A stretch of 64,000 bases of DNA from Clostridium sp. OM02-18AC (GCF_003481825.1 NZ_QULW01000006.1:1-64000); one strand, 5' to 3'; shown: positions 40,314 through 49,045, numbered from the stretch's first letter. Made by a program: numbers and translations. Notes: a model not told the origin generated them from the sequence alone.

Positions 40314-40969
40314 TATTTATCGCTCCCTTCCTTGTTTCCTCTAGTAGGAAGTACCTCGCCTTTGTAGATCCAAACCTTAACGCCAAGCTTGCCGTAGGTG
40401 GTATCTGCCTCAGCGAAACCATAGTCAATATCTGCTCTTAATGTCTGTAACGGAATGGTGCCCTCGCTGTAGAACTCGGTACGAGCGATATCAGCACCGC
40501 CAAGACGTCCGCCAACAGCAGTCTTGATTCCCTTAACGCCAGCCTTCATGGAACGACCCATGGTAGACTTCATAGCACGACGGAAGGAAACACGGTTTTC
40601 CAGCTGCTGTGCAATGTTCTCAGCTACTAACTGAGCATCGCGGTCCGGTCTCTTGATCTCTTTGATGTCGATAAATACTCTCTTGTCGGTGAGCTTCTGA
40701 ACCTCTCCTCTGAGCTTCTCGATCTCTGCGCCGCCCTTACCGATTACAACGCCCGGTTTAGCGGTGAAGATGATGATCTTCACTCTGTCAGATGCTCTCT
40801 CGATCTCAATTTTGGAAACGCCAGCGCTATACAGTTTCTTCTTGAGGAATTTACGGATGTTGTAATCCTCAACGAGGCAATCAGCGAAGTTGCCTTCTGC
40901 ATACCACTTGGAATCCCAGTCTTTAATAACACCGACTCTTAAGCCGTGCGGATTAACTTTCTGTCCCAT
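40313..40969 (-). CDS. rpsC: 30S ribosomal protein S3
   Basis: A 218-residue S3. It has MGQKVNPHGLRVGVIKDWDS, the KH domain with IIIFTAKPGVVIGKGGAEIE, and the C-domain RRAMKSTMGRSMKAGVKGIK and GGADIARTEFYSEGTIPLQT. It lines the mRNA entry channel. It is 12 bp after rplV. Confidence 0.97.
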   Translation of the reverse strand: MGQKVNPHGLRVGVIKDWDSKWYAEGNFADCLVEDYNIRKFLKKKLYSAGVSKIEIERASDRVKIIIFTAKPGVVIGKGGAEIEKLRGEVQKLTDKRVFIDIKEIKRPDRDAQLVAENIAQQLENRVSFRRAMKSTMGRSMKAGVKGIKTAVGGRLGGADIARTEFYSEGTIPLQTLRADIDYGFAEADTTYGKLGVKVWIYKGEVLPTRGNKEGSDK

Positions 40970-40981
40970 AATTGCCTCCTC

Positions 40982-41368
40982 TTATCTCTCATTCAGCACA
41001 ACAGTGATGTGGCTCATTCTCTTTTCGATTCTGTAAGCTCTGCCCTGTGCTCTCGGTTTTACTCTCTTCATGGTCGGTCCCTTGTTAGCAAAGCACTCCT
41101 CTACGTAAAGTTTTGCCGGATCCATGTTGTTGTTGTTCTCTGCATTAGCAATTGCAGATTCCAGTAATTTTTTAATTAAAGAAGAAGCATATCTTGGGTT
41201 GTAAGTTACAATACCAAGTGCGGTCTGTACATCTTTGCCTCTGATGGCATCTAATACGAAGCAAGCCTTCTGAACAGAAACACGTGCGTAAGATAACTTT
41301 GCGCTCGGTCTGGTGTCCTTCTGGGCATTTCTCTCTCTCTTAATCTGACTTCTATGTCCTTTAGCCAT
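40982..41368 (-). CDS. rplV: 50S ribosomal protein L22
   Basis: A 128-residue L22: KLSYARVSVQKACFVLDAIR, GIVTYNPRYASSLIKKLLES, AIANAENNNNMDPAKLYVEE and GRAYRIEKRMSHITVVLNER. Its loop lines the exit tunnel and macrolide site. It lies 30 bp after rpsS. Confidence 0.97.
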   Translation of the reverse strand: MAKGHRSQIKRERNAQKDTRPSAKLSYARVSVQKACFVLDAIRGKDVQTALGIVTYNPRYASSLIKKLLESAIANAENNNNMDPAKLYVEECFANKGPTMKRVKPRAQGRAYRIEKRMSHITVVLNER

Positions 41369-41398
41369 TGCTAATTAACCTCCTTTCAATCCTGACGA

Positions 41399-41677
41399 TT
41401 ATCGTTTGGATTTCTTCTCGTCTTTTCCATGTCCTCTGTAAGTTCTGGTAGCTACGAACTCACCCAGCTTGTGGCCAACCATATCCTCGGTAACATATAC
41501 CGGAACATGCTTTCTGCCATCGTGAACTGCGATTGTATGTCCAACCATCTGCGGGAAGATTGTGGAACGGCGGGACCAGGTCTTGATTACCTGATGCTGT
41601 CCTGCTGCGTTCATTGCATCAACTTTTTTCAGTAAGTGTGCATCTGCAAATGGTCCTTTTTTTAATGAACGTGCCAT
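41399..41677 (-). CDS. rpsS: 30S ribosomal protein S19
   Basis: A 92-residue S19: MARSLKKGPFADAHLLKKVD, VIKTWSRRSTIFPQMVGHTI, AVHDGRKHVPVYVTEDMVGH and KLGEFVATRTYRGHGKDEKK. It forms a head complex with S13. It follows rplB by 21 bp. Confidence 0.98.
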   Translation of the reverse strand: MARSLKKGPFADAHLLKKVDAMNAAGQHQVIKTWSRRSTIFPQMVGHTIAVHDGRKHVPVYVTEDMVGHKLGEFVATRTYRGHGKDEKKSKR

Positions 41678-41698
41678 AGGTTTTGTATCCTCCTTGAA

Positions 41699-42544
41699 TT
41701 ATTTAATGGTCTTGCCGTCGCGTCTTCTTACAATCAGCTTATTAGACTGCTTGTTTTTCTTTCTGGTCTTCAGACCCAGAGCAGGCTTGCCCCACGGAGT
41801 AGAAGGACCCGGACGACCGATACCAGTCTTACCTTCACCACCACCGTGTGGATGGTCATTCGGGTTCATAACGGAACCGCGAACTGTAGGACGGATACCC
41901 ATATGACGTTTTCTACCAGCCTTACCAAGGTTAACAAGATTGTGCTCGCCGTTGCCAACAACACCGATGGTTGCGCGGCATACGATCGGAACCATTCTCA
42001 TCTCGCCGGAAGGAAGTCTTAAGGTTGCATATTTGCCTTCTTTTGCCATAAGCTGAGCAGCGTTACCAGCGGAACGAACCAGCTGACCACCCTTGCCCGG
42101 ATACAGCTCAATATTATGAATCTGCGCACCAACCGGAATGTTTGCCAGCGGTAAGCAGTTACCTACTTTAGCCTCTGCAGTCTCGCCGCTCATAACCTTC
42201 ATGCCGTCGGTTAAACCAGCCGGAGCCAGGATATAAGCTTTCTCGCCGTCTGCATAGCAGATCAGTGCGATGTTTGCAGTTCTGTTCGGATCGTACTCGA
42301 TACCGATAACGGTTGCCGGGATACCATCCTTGCTGTTTCTCTTGAAATCGATGATTCTGTATTTTCTTCTGGAACCGCCACCACGATGTCTAACGGTGAT
42401 CTTACCCTGGTTGTTACGGCCAGCATTCTTCTTTAAAGAAGTAACCAGAGACTTCTCCGGGGTGGACTTGGTGATCTCACTGAAGTCAGAACCGGTCATA
42501 TGTCTTCTGGAAGGTGTATATGGGTTGTATGTTTTAATTCCCAT
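41699..42544 (-). CDS. rplB: 50S ribosomal protein L2
   Basis: A 281-residue L2: MGIKTYNPYTPSRRHMTGSD, GGSRRKYRIIDFKRNSKDGI, RSAGNAAQLMAKEGKYATLR and the peptidyl-transferase-proximal MNPNDHPHGGGEGKTGIGRP. ATG 42544 has GAAAGGAG upstream and fits family starts; the codon at 42562 is rejected. A 214-bp spacer with the second repeat copy separates it from rplW. Confidence 0.98.
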   Translation of the reverse strand: MGIKTYNPYTPSRRHMTGSDFSEITKSTPEKSLVTSLKKNAGRNNQGKITVRHRGGGSRRKYRIIDFKRNSKDGIPATVIGIEYDPNRTANIALICYADGEKAYILAPAGLTDGMKVMSGETAEAKVGNCLPLANIPVGAQIHNIELYPGKGGQLVRSAGNAAQLMAKEGKYATLRLPSGEMRMVPIVCRATIGVVGNGEHNLVNLGKAGRKRHMGIRPTVRGSVMNPNDHPHGGGEGKTGIGRPGPSTPWGKPALGLKTRKKNKQSNKLIVRRRDGKTIK

Positions 42545-42758
42545 GACTTGAACTCCTTTCAATTCCGTACACGTCCGTGCGTTTTCAACGCACTCGCGTG
42601 TATCTCTTTATCACGGCGCAGTATATTCTTTTCACTGGCTGCCGTATAGTTTCTTTTCATTTCATCGCTCAACGAAGCTCGGCTTTCAGCCTCGCTAAGA
42701 TTCGCGATGGGCTTTCGCACTAAATTCGTGCTCTGCGCACTCATTAAGTGCTCAATGC
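42545..42758. other. 214-bp spacer between rplW and rplB
   Basis: An unusually long spacer. Its right end is the 71-bp repeat. The rest includes GTGCGTTTTCAACGCAC, a perfect small hairpin, and CACGCGAG/ACACGTCC segments. No coding sequence is credible. It may be a decayed small mobile repeat or an mRNA processing region. Confidence 0.55.
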
Positions 42759-42762
42759 CTAC
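42692..42762 (-). repeat. 71-bp intergenic repeat, copy 2 (after rplW stop)
   Basis: Same element as 37866-37936 (69 of 71 bases), again starting exactly around the TAG stop of the preceding gene in transcript sense. The differences are at two positions in the distal part. Confidence 0.85.
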
Positions 42763-43058
42763 AGACCTGCGAATACCTCGATCTCTTTGCTGTCCTCAGT
42801 TAACTGAACGATAGCTTTCTTGGTAGCAGCGGTCTTGCCGAAGGTCATACCACGTCTCTTGTTCTTGCCTTCGCTGTTCATGGTGTTTACACTCTTAACT
42901 TTGGTTCCCGGGAACATCTTCTCAACAGCCTCTTTGATCATGGACTTGTTCGCATCGGTGTGAACCAGGAAAGTGTATTTCTTCTCGCTCATTGCGTTCA
43001 TGCTCTTCTCGGTAACAACCGGTTTCAGAATGACATCATAGTACTGAACGTTAGCCAT
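42759..43058 (-). CDS. rplW: 50S ribosomal protein L23
   Basis: A 99-residue L23: ANVQYYDVILKPVVTEKSMN, KKYTFLVHTDANKSMIKEAV, EKMFPGTKVKSVNTMNSEGK. It forms the docking site for trigger factor and SRP at the tunnel exit. Its ATG shares a base with the rplD stop. Its stop codon lies in the 71-bp repeat. Confidence 0.97.
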   Translation of the reverse strand: MANVQYYDVILKPVVTEKSMNAMSEKKYTFLVHTDANKSMIKEAVEKMFPGTKVKSVNTMNSEGKNKRRGMTFGKTAATKKAIVQLTEDSKEIEVFAGL

Positions 43059-43678
43059 TATGCGTACACCTCCTCGATATTTGCAACAGCAGCCTTGGTA
43101 GCTACTACGGTGTTGTATTTCAGAATGTCATATACGTTGATGGTATTGACATAAGCGGTCTTTACAGACGGGATGTTCTTAGCAGACTTAACAACGTTCT
43201 CGCTGTCCTCGCCAACTACTACCAGAGCCTTGTTAACCTTTAAGTTATTCAGAACGGTCTGGAATTTCTTGGTCTTGATCTCATCAAGTTTCAGCTCGTC
43301 AACAACGATGAACTTGTTCTCAAGCACTCTGCTGGTCAGTGCAGACTTCAGAGCAGCTCTCTTCTCTTTCTTGTTGAGTCTGATTGTGTAATCTCTTGGA
43401 GTCGGAGCGAATACGATACCGCCGCCGGTCCACTGCGGAGCTCTGGTTGAACCCTGACGTGCATGTCCGGTTCCTTTCTGTCTCCACGGTTTTCTACCGC
43501 CACCAGATACCTCAGAACGGGTTTTTGCTTTCTGAGTACCCTGACGATTGTTAGCAAGCTGTGCAACGACTGCCATGTGTACTAAGTGCTCGTTAACCTC
43601 AACACCGAATACAGCATCGTTTAAATCCATCTTGCCTACTTCATTACCTTCCATATTGTAAACAGATACGTTTGCCAT
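43058..43678 (-). CDS. rplD: 50S ribosomal protein L4
   Basis: A 206-residue L4: MANVSVYNMEGNEVGKMDLN, the loop GGGRKPWRQKGTGHARQGST, RAPQWTGGGIVFAPTPRDYT, and the globular C-domain. The loop reaches the exit tunnel. In several bacteria L4 represses the S10 operon via the rpsJ leader. It lies 28 bp after rplC. Confidence 0.97.
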   Translation of the reverse strand: MANVSVYNMEGNEVGKMDLNDAVFGVEVNEHLVHMAVVAQLANNRQGTQKAKTRSEVSGGGRKPWRQKGTGHARQGSTRAPQWTGGGIVFAPTPRDYTIRLNKKEKRAALKSALTSRVLENKFIVVDELKLDEIKTKKFQTVLNNLKVNKALVVVGEDSENVVKSAKNIPSVKTAYVNTINVYDILKYNTVVATKAAVANIEEVYA

Positions 43679-43706
43679 CTGTGTGTTCCTCCTTTCTCGT
43701 CAAAGC

Positions 43707-44342
43707 TTACTTGGAAGCTTTCACTGTTTCTTTGATCGTTACTAAAGATTTCTTCGGTCCTGGAACAGCGCCCTTAACCAGAAGCAGATTGTTCTCAACG
43801 TCTACGCGGACAATCTCAAGGTTCTGAATGGTAACCTGCTTGGAACCCATATGTCCCGGCATGCCTTTACCCTTGAATACCTTGCTCGGATCAGAACAAG
43901 CACCGTTGGAACCCTGATGACGATGGAACTTAGAACCATGAGCCATAGGTCCTCTGTGCTGACCATGTCTCTTGATCGCGCCCTGGAAACCTTTACCTTT
44001 GGAAACAGCGGTTGCATCCACCTTATCGCCGTTAGCGAAGATGTCAGCTTTGATCTCGTCCTTTACAGAATACTCTTCTGCGTTCTCGAAACGGAACTCG
44101 CGGACGAATCTCTTGTAGGAAACACCTGCCTTGTCGAAGTGTCCCTTAACCGGTTTGCTAACCAGTTTTTCTCTCTTGTCTACAAAACCAACCTGAACTG
44201 CTTTGTAGCCATCGTTCTCAACGGTCTTAACCTGGGTTACTACACACGGGCCAGCCTGAAGAACGGTTACCGGAACTAACACGCCATCTTCGTTGAAGAT
44301 CTGAGTCATTCCGACTTTGGTAGCTAAGATAGCTTTCTTCAT
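43707..44342 (-). CDS. rplC: 50S ribosomal protein L3
   Basis: A 211-residue L3: MKKAILATKVGMTQIFNEDG, VPVTVLQAGPCVVTQVKTVE, the loop GPMAHGSKFHRHQGSNGACS and SKVFKGKGMPGHMGSKQVTI. It nucleates 50S assembly. It lies 51 bp after rpsJ. Confidence 0.97.
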   Translation of the reverse strand: MKKAILATKVGMTQIFNEDGVLVPVTVLQAGPCVVTQVKTVENDGYKAVQVGFVDKREKLVSKPVKGHFDKAGVSYKRFVREFRFENAEEYSVKDEIKADIFANGDKVDATAVSKGKGFQGAIKRHGQHRGPMAHGSKFHRHQGSNGACSDPSKVFKGKGMPGHMGSKQVTIQNLEIVRVDVENNLLLVKGAVPGPKKSLVTIKETVKASK

Positions 44343-44393
44343 TTCAATTTCCTCCTTACAGCGGATTACCTTTTACGGCAATCATACTAAAGC

Positions 44394-44711
44394 TTATTTC
44401 TGTTTCATTTTGATGTCGATATAAACACCAGCCGGCATTTCCAGTTTGCTCAGTGCATCAACTGTCTTCTGGCTCGGAGTGGTGATATCGATAAGTCTTT
44501 TGTGAGTTCTCTGCTCGAACTGCTCTCTGGAATCTTTGTACTTGTGTACCGCTCTCAGAATAGTTACTACCTCTTTCTTGGTCGGTAACGGTACCGGTCC
44601 GCTCACCTGAGCCCCTGTCTTCTTTACGGTCTCGATGATTTTTCCAGCAGACTGATCAACTAACTGATGATCATAAGCTTTTAATGTGATTCTCATTACT
44701 TGACTTGCCAT
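44394..44711 (-). CDS. rpsJ: 30S ribosomal protein S10
   Basis: A 105-residue S10: MASQVMRITLKAYDHQLVDQ, SAGKIIETVKKTGAQVSGPV, PLPTKKEVVTILRAVHKYKD and KRLIDITTPSQKTVDALSKL. It is also NusE, part of antitermination complexes. ATG 44711 has AGGAGG about 10 nt upstream; the longer frame to 44801 runs into leader sequence and is rejected. It is first gene of the supercluster transcript. Confidence 0.97.
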   Translation of the reverse strand: MASQVMRITLKAYDHQLVDQSAGKIIETVKKTGAQVSGPVPLPTKKEVVTILRAVHKYKDSREQFEQRTHKRLIDITTPSQKTVDALSKLEMPAGVYIDIKMKQK

Positions 44712-44941
44712 AAAAAAAGTCGCCTCCTTTTCGCACTTTTGTTTGAAGTACGACAAGCGGTGACTGTACACATCTCCGTGTGTGTCGCGCGGACTACACA
44801 CTGCGTTACTGCAATTACTCTTTTACTACAGCTGTTAAATTGGTACAGTGACTTGTCGTCAGTTTCCTAACTTGACATTCGCTCCACGGAAAACCTGCCA
44901 TGTGGGCAGCAACCTCACGCTTCATCGCTATCATGTCACAG
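44712..44941 (-). ncRNA. structured rpsJ leader RNA (candidate autoregulatory leader)
   Basis: About 230 nt lie between the promoter and rpsJ. The plus-strand segments CGACAAG (44751-44757) with CTTGTCG (44852-44858), and ACTGTAC (44763-44769) with GTACAGT (44843-44849), make a two-part long-range stem. It encloses a GTGTGT/ACACAC hairpin (44780-44785 with 44796-44801) and a CAATT/AATTG stem, a three-way-junction-like fold. A CTGCC/GGCAG hairpin lies further 5'. Control by L4 or another ribosomal protein is inferred. Confidence 0.5.
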
Positions 44942-44948
44942 CCTTTGT

Positions 44949-44977
44949 ATATTACCATAGTCTTTCCATAAAAGCAA
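44949..44977 (-). promoter_or_regulatory. promoter of the S10-spc-alpha supercluster
   Basis: On the minus strand TTGCTT (44977-44972), 17 bp, TAATAT (44954-44949), about 235 bp upstream of rpsJ. Confidence 0.6.
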
Positions 44978-45090
44978 GTGTTTTAGCCATTATTTTTATG
45001 TTTTTATTTGTATACAATCTGTTTCCCATTTCCCGGTCCAAACGGGTTTCTTCTATATATAATGGCATATCCGATCCATGTAAAAATGCA

Positions 45091-45135
45091 AAAGGGAAAG
45101 CAGCCGGTCTTTCAACTGTCCGCTTTCCCTTTTCT
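45091..45135 (-). terminator. terminator after the second cell-wall-binding protein gene
   Basis: GGGAAAGC (45094-45101) pairs with GCTTTCCC (45122-45129); on the minus strand TTTTGC follows. It separates this gene from the rpsJ promoter. Confidence 0.7.
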
Positions 45136-45198
45136 GGTCATTCCTGTCTAAACGCCTATCCGATGCCAGCGCTCACTTCCGGCACGTTCATGGTCCGG

Positions 45199-46572
45199 TT
45201 AGTCGTTATCCCATTCCGGTTCCTCCGGACTGCGGTAACTTCCACCATCCACGCTTTCGTCATCTTCTTTCACCAGAATGCCGCTGCTGTTCGTTTTGTA
45301 TTTCACACCATTGCTGTCTTTCACCGTGGTGTTCTTCGCGATCTTTCCGGAGGTATTGACTACGTAGTTCTTGTAGCTGCTGCCGCTCGGAATGCTGTAC
45401 ACCTCATATTTACTTCCGGAATCTGCCTTCTGGAGTTTGCCCATATAATAAAGGTAATTATCGTATACCCCCGTATAGCCGCGTCCGGTGGAATTGAAAT
45501 AGTAAGGCCAGGATACGCCGCCCTCCGTGATGTTGTACTTTCCCTTCAGCATACTGCTCTGAGCATAGGTTCCAAAATAATAAGCCGTATACTCACTTTC
45601 ACTGCTGTTGGTATAAACCTTCTGAATGCCATAAACCGGAACACCATATTCATTAAACAGATAGGTATTGCCATTGATACGCTTCAAATCACTGCTTTTC
45701 GCGCTGCCCTTGGACGGACCAACCTCCGGAACTCCCTTGGAGTTAAAGTAGAACCATTCTACATCATGATCGTAATGCCCCTGCAGATATTCCGGCGGTT
45801 CCGTAGAATACCAGCCGGTACGAACTTTTCCATCGGTATCTACCAGACGATAATCCTCAATACTGTCCGATTCATCTCCAGTAACGCAGACCCAGCCCGT
45901 CTGGAGTGCTCCATCCTCCCGCAGGCAGTAATAAGTTCCATTGATCTTTTTCTGTTTGACGTTCGTTCCGTTTTCATTCGGCACAACTTTTTTGCCGTTC
46001 GTTCCAAAATAATACCAGTACTGGCCATCGTTTGCAGTCTCAAACGGTCCCGTGTGCTTCTCTTCATCCTGATATTCTTCCGGCGGAGTCAGTTTTTTCC
46101 ATCCGGTTACCATGGCTCCGGCATCATCGCAGTAATACATATTGTCCAGGATCCATCCGGTTTCCATAACACCACTGTCTCCGAAATAATGGTACTGGCC
46201 ATCGATCTGCACCCATTTGTCTTTTGCGCATTTTCCGTTGTTTCCAAAATAGTACCAGTCATAGCCGGATGTTTTCCGGCTGTTCGCTACCTGAAGCCAC
46301 CTATTCGCAATCATGACACCACTGGCATCTACATAGTAATCATCGTTGTCGACCCATTTGTTTGTTGCCATGGCACCGCTGCTCTCCAGATAACGCCAGG
46401 TTCCGTCCTGAGCCTGACGCCATGCGTTCGTAACCTTACTTCCGTTATTATTATAGTATACCCAGTTACTGCCCTCCTGCGCCCAGCCGGTTGCCGCAAA
46501 CGCAGTGATTCCAACTGTGCCAAAGCTCATAACCGCAGCCAGCATAACCATTGCAAAATTCTTTTTCTTCAT
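45199..46572 (-). CDS. secreted protein built almost entirely of cell-wall-binding repeats
   Basis: A 457-residue protein. A signal peptide (KKKNFAMVMLAAVMSFGTVG, cleavage near AFAA) is followed by more than ten aromatic/Gly repeats such as GWAQEGSNWVYYNNNGSKVT, KWVQIDGQYHYFGDSGVMET and TGWYSTEPPEYLQGHYDHDV. It ends in an acidic Pro/Glu/Asp tail (EEPEWDND). There is no visible enzyme domain, so it is probably a wall-associated adhesin or scaffold. ATG 46572 has AAGGAGC upstream. It stands directly upstream of the S10 promoter, where rpoBC-rpsLG-fus-tuf often lie in other genomes. Confidence 0.85.
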   Translation of the reverse strand: MKKKNFAMVMLAAVMSFGTVGITAFAATGWAQEGSNWVYYNNNGSKVTNAWRQAQDGTWRYLESSGAMATNKWVDNDDYYVDASGVMIANRWLQVANSRKTSGYDWYYFGNNGKCAKDKWVQIDGQYHYFGDSGVMETGWILDNMYYCDDAGAMVTGWKKLTPPEEYQDEEKHTGPFETANDGQYWYYFGTNGKKVVPNENGTNVKQKKINGTYYCLREDGALQTGWVCVTGDESDSIEDYRLVDTDGKVRTGWYSTEPPEYLQGHYDHDVEWFYFNSKGVPEVGPSKGSAKSSDLKRINGNTYLFNEYGVPVYGIQKVYTNSSESEYTAYYFGTYAQSSMLKGKYNITEGGVSWPYYFNSTGRGYTGVYDNYLYYMGKLQKADSGSKYEVYSIPSGSSYKNYVVNTSGKIAKNTTVKDSNGVKYKTNSSGILVKEDDESVDGGSYRSPEEPEWDND

Positions 46573-46669
46573 ATTATAAAGCTCCTTCGTATCATTGCGC
46601 CGCCGCTTCTTTTTGCAGGTCCATCCGAAACCGGCAATCATCCTTATTCAAGCGACCTTTATGCTTTCC

Positions 46670-46698
46670 ATTTTAGCAATAATACACAGATTATTCAA
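46670..46698 (-). promoter_or_regulatory. sigma-A promoter of the second cell-wall-binding protein gene
   Basis: On the minus strand TTGAAT (46698-46693), 17 bp, TAAAAT (46675-46670), about 98 bp before the start codon. Confidence 0.65.
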
Positions 46699-46759
46699 CC
46701 AATTCACACGAAATAGATTCTTACAAATTTCGGACAAATAACAATATAAGTATATGACA

Positions 46760-46799
46760 AGGGCCGTGTGAGTTGCCGAAAGGCAACTCACACGGCCCT
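46760..46799. terminator. perfect 18-bp hairpin after glnN
   Basis: AGGGCCGTGTGAGTTGCC, loop GAAA (TTTC on the transcribed strand), then the exact reverse complement. On the minus strand it follows glnN by about 30 bp and is followed only by TTGTC, so it is either a terminator with a weak T-run or a stability hairpin. Confidence 0.65.
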
Positions 46800-46828
46800 A
46801 TTAAAGTGAATCAAATGGTTACTCTGTT

Positions 46829-48946
46829 TTATACCTCAAACATCAGATCACCATAGCTCGGGAATGGCCACAGATCTTTGTCTACGATCATCTCCAGCTT
46901 ATCAGCCGGTGCACGGAGTGCTGCCATAGCCGGAACAACCTTGTCATGGTAAGCACGAGCCTGTGCCTCTGCACCGGAAACACCTGCTGTTTCCTCCGTA
47001 ATGTCGGTCAGTGCTGCCAGAGCCACTTTCATGTCAGACAGCAGTGCAGAAGTTTCGGTAAGCAGTTCTGTCTGCACACTGGTATCTGCCTCTGGACATG
47101 CAGCCTTGACTGCTCCCAGGGAACCTGCCAGCTGGGTTGTGTACTTGATAACTGCCGGGATGATCTGCTTGCTTGCCATATCGATCATGGTCTTTGCTTC
47201 AATGTTGATCATCTTGGAATATGCCTCGTACTCAACCTCGGCGCGGGACTCCAGCTCTGCCTTGGTGAATACGCCAAAGGATTCATACAGCTTCACAGCC
47301 TTATCGGTGGTGATAGCCGGGATTGCATCTACCATGGAGCGGATGTTCGGAAGGCCGCGTCTCTCTGCTTCTTCTACCCATGCATCGGAATAGCCGTTGC
47401 CGTTGAAGATGATGCGCTTATGATCGCGGAACAGCTTCTTGATCATGTCATGAACTGCAGTATCAAAATCCTCTGCCTTTTCGAGTTCATCTGCTGCTTC
47501 CTTAAATGCCTCAGCCACAATGGTATTCAGCACTACGTTTGCCGGAGCGACAGAATCCGAAGATCCCACCATACGGAACTCAAATTTATTTCCGGTAAAT
47601 GCAAACGGTGAAGTACGGTTACGGTCGGTTGCATCTTTGTCCAGATCCGGAAGGGTTGCAACGCCGGTCTTTAAGGTACCGCCGGTCTTGGAATGGGTTG
47701 CCTCACCGGTGCTGCACAGCTGATCGATGACATCCTCCAGCTGCTCACCTAAGAATACAGAGATGATGGCTGGCGGTGCCTCATTTGCACCCAGACGATG
47801 ATCGTTTCCGATATCGGCTGCGGATTCACGAAGCAGGTCTGCGTGGGTATCCACTGCCTTTAAGATGCAGGCCAGAACCAGAAGGAACTGGATATTTTCA
47901 TGAGGGGTATCACCCGGATTTAACAGGTTCACGCCGTCATCGGAAGTCAGGGACCAGTTGTTATGCTTACCGGAACCATTGACACCTGCGAACGGTTTCT
48001 CATGAAGCAGGCAGGTAAGGCCCTGACGGCCGGCAACCTTCTTTAAGGTTTCCATGACCATCTGGTTGTGGTCTACTGCCAGGTTTGCCTGATCGTAGAT
48101 CGGAGCCAGCTCATGCTGTGCCGGAGCAACCTCATTGTGCTGGGTCTTGGAGGTAACACCAAGCTTCCAGAGTTCCTCGTTGACTGCCTTCATGTAAGCA
48201 CCGATACGCTCACGGATTGCACCAAAGTAATGGTCATCCAGTTCCTGTCCCTTAGGAGGCATTGCGCCAAATAAGGTACGGCCGGTGTAGATCAGGTCTT
48301 TTCTCTGTAAATATTTCTGGCGGTCTACGATAAAATACTCCTGCTCTGGTCCAACCGACGGGCATACACGCTTTGCGGTTGTATTGCCGAAGAGTCTTAA
48401 GATTCTTAAGGACTGCTCATCAATCGCCTGCATGGAACGAAGAAGCGGGGTCTTCTGATCCAGTGCTTCACCGGTATAAGAACAGAATGCAGTTGGGATG
48501 CAAAGAGTTACGCCACATGCATCTTCTCTTAAGAATGCCGGGGAAGTGCAGTCCCATGCGGTATAGCCTCTTGCCTCGAAGGTAGCACGCAGACCGCCTG
48601 AAGGGAAGGAAGATGCATCCGGCTCACCTTTGATCAGCTCTTTGCCGGAGAATTCCATGATTACCTTTCCCTCTGAATCTGGTGCAGAAATGAAGGAATC
48701 ATGCTTCTCAGCAGTTACACCAGTCAGCGGCTGGAACCAGTGGGTATAATGGGTTGCTCCTCTTTCGATGGCCCAGTCCTTCATTGCATGTGCAACTACA
48801 TCTGCAATGGATGGATCCAGCTCAGCACCATCTTCGATGGTCTTTTTCATTTTCTTGAAAACGCTCTTTGGTAAGCGTTCTCTCATAACGGTTTCGTTGA
48901 AGACGTTCTTGCCAAAAATCTCAGCTACATTTACGATTTCGCTCAT
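46829..48946 (-). CDS. glnN: glutamine synthetase type III
   Basis: A 705-residue type III glutamine synthetase, the long form (about 700-730) distinct from GlnA-I. Signature parts are FPSGGLRATFEARGYTAWDC, VGPEQEYFIVDRQKYLQRKD, EVAPAQHELAPIYDQANLAV and GVNGSGKHNNWSLTSDDGVN. It makes glutamine from glutamate, ammonia and ATP, in the cytoplasm. It is monocistronic: terminators lie on both sides. No GlnR-type site is evident upstream. Confidence 0.96.
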   Translation of the reverse strand: MSEIVNVAEIFGKNVFNETVMRERLPKSVFKKMKKTIEDGAELDPSIADVVAHAMKDWAIERGATHYTHWFQPLTGVTAEKHDSFISAPDSEGKVIMEFSGKELIKGEPDASSFPSGGLRATFEARGYTAWDCTSPAFLREDACGVTLCIPTAFCSYTGEALDQKTPLLRSMQAIDEQSLRILRLFGNTTAKRVCPSVGPEQEYFIVDRQKYLQRKDLIYTGRTLFGAMPPKGQELDDHYFGAIRERIGAYMKAVNEELWKLGVTSKTQHNEVAPAQHELAPIYDQANLAVDHNQMVMETLKKVAGRQGLTCLLHEKPFAGVNGSGKHNNWSLTSDDGVNLLNPGDTPHENIQFLLVLACILKAVDTHADLLRESAADIGNDHRLGANEAPPAIISVFLGEQLEDVIDQLCSTGEATHSKTGGTLKTGVATLPDLDKDATDRNRTSPFAFTGNKFEFRMVGSSDSVAPANVVLNTIVAEAFKEAADELEKAEDFDTAVHDMIKKLFRDHKRIIFNGNGYSDAWVEEAERRGLPNIRSMVDAIPAITTDKAVKLYESFGVFTKAELESRAEVEYEAYSKMINIEAKTMIDMASKQIIPAVIKYTTQLAGSLGAVKAACPEADTSVQTELLTETSALLSDMKVALAALTDITEETAGVSGAEAQARAYHDKVVPAMAALRAPADKLEMIVDKDLWPFPSYGDLMFEV

Positions 48947-49045
48947 AGACTTTTCCTTCCTCTCATTAGAATTGCCGTTCCCGGTTTTCTCATCCTGCCC
49001 TAACTTATTTTTATGTATACTTAATTTTCTTAAGTCGGGTTCCAG

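Noticed and set aside
42559..42744. A 61-codon frame between rplB and rplW
   Set aside because: It consists mostly of the 71-bp repeat and small hairpins, and the other repeat copy does not keep the frame.
44848..46716. A 622-residue plus-strand open frame
   Set aside because: It lies antisense to the repeat-rich wall-binding gene, which has a signal peptide, ribosome binding site and terminator. The long open frame is a by-product of the biased codon use of the repeats.
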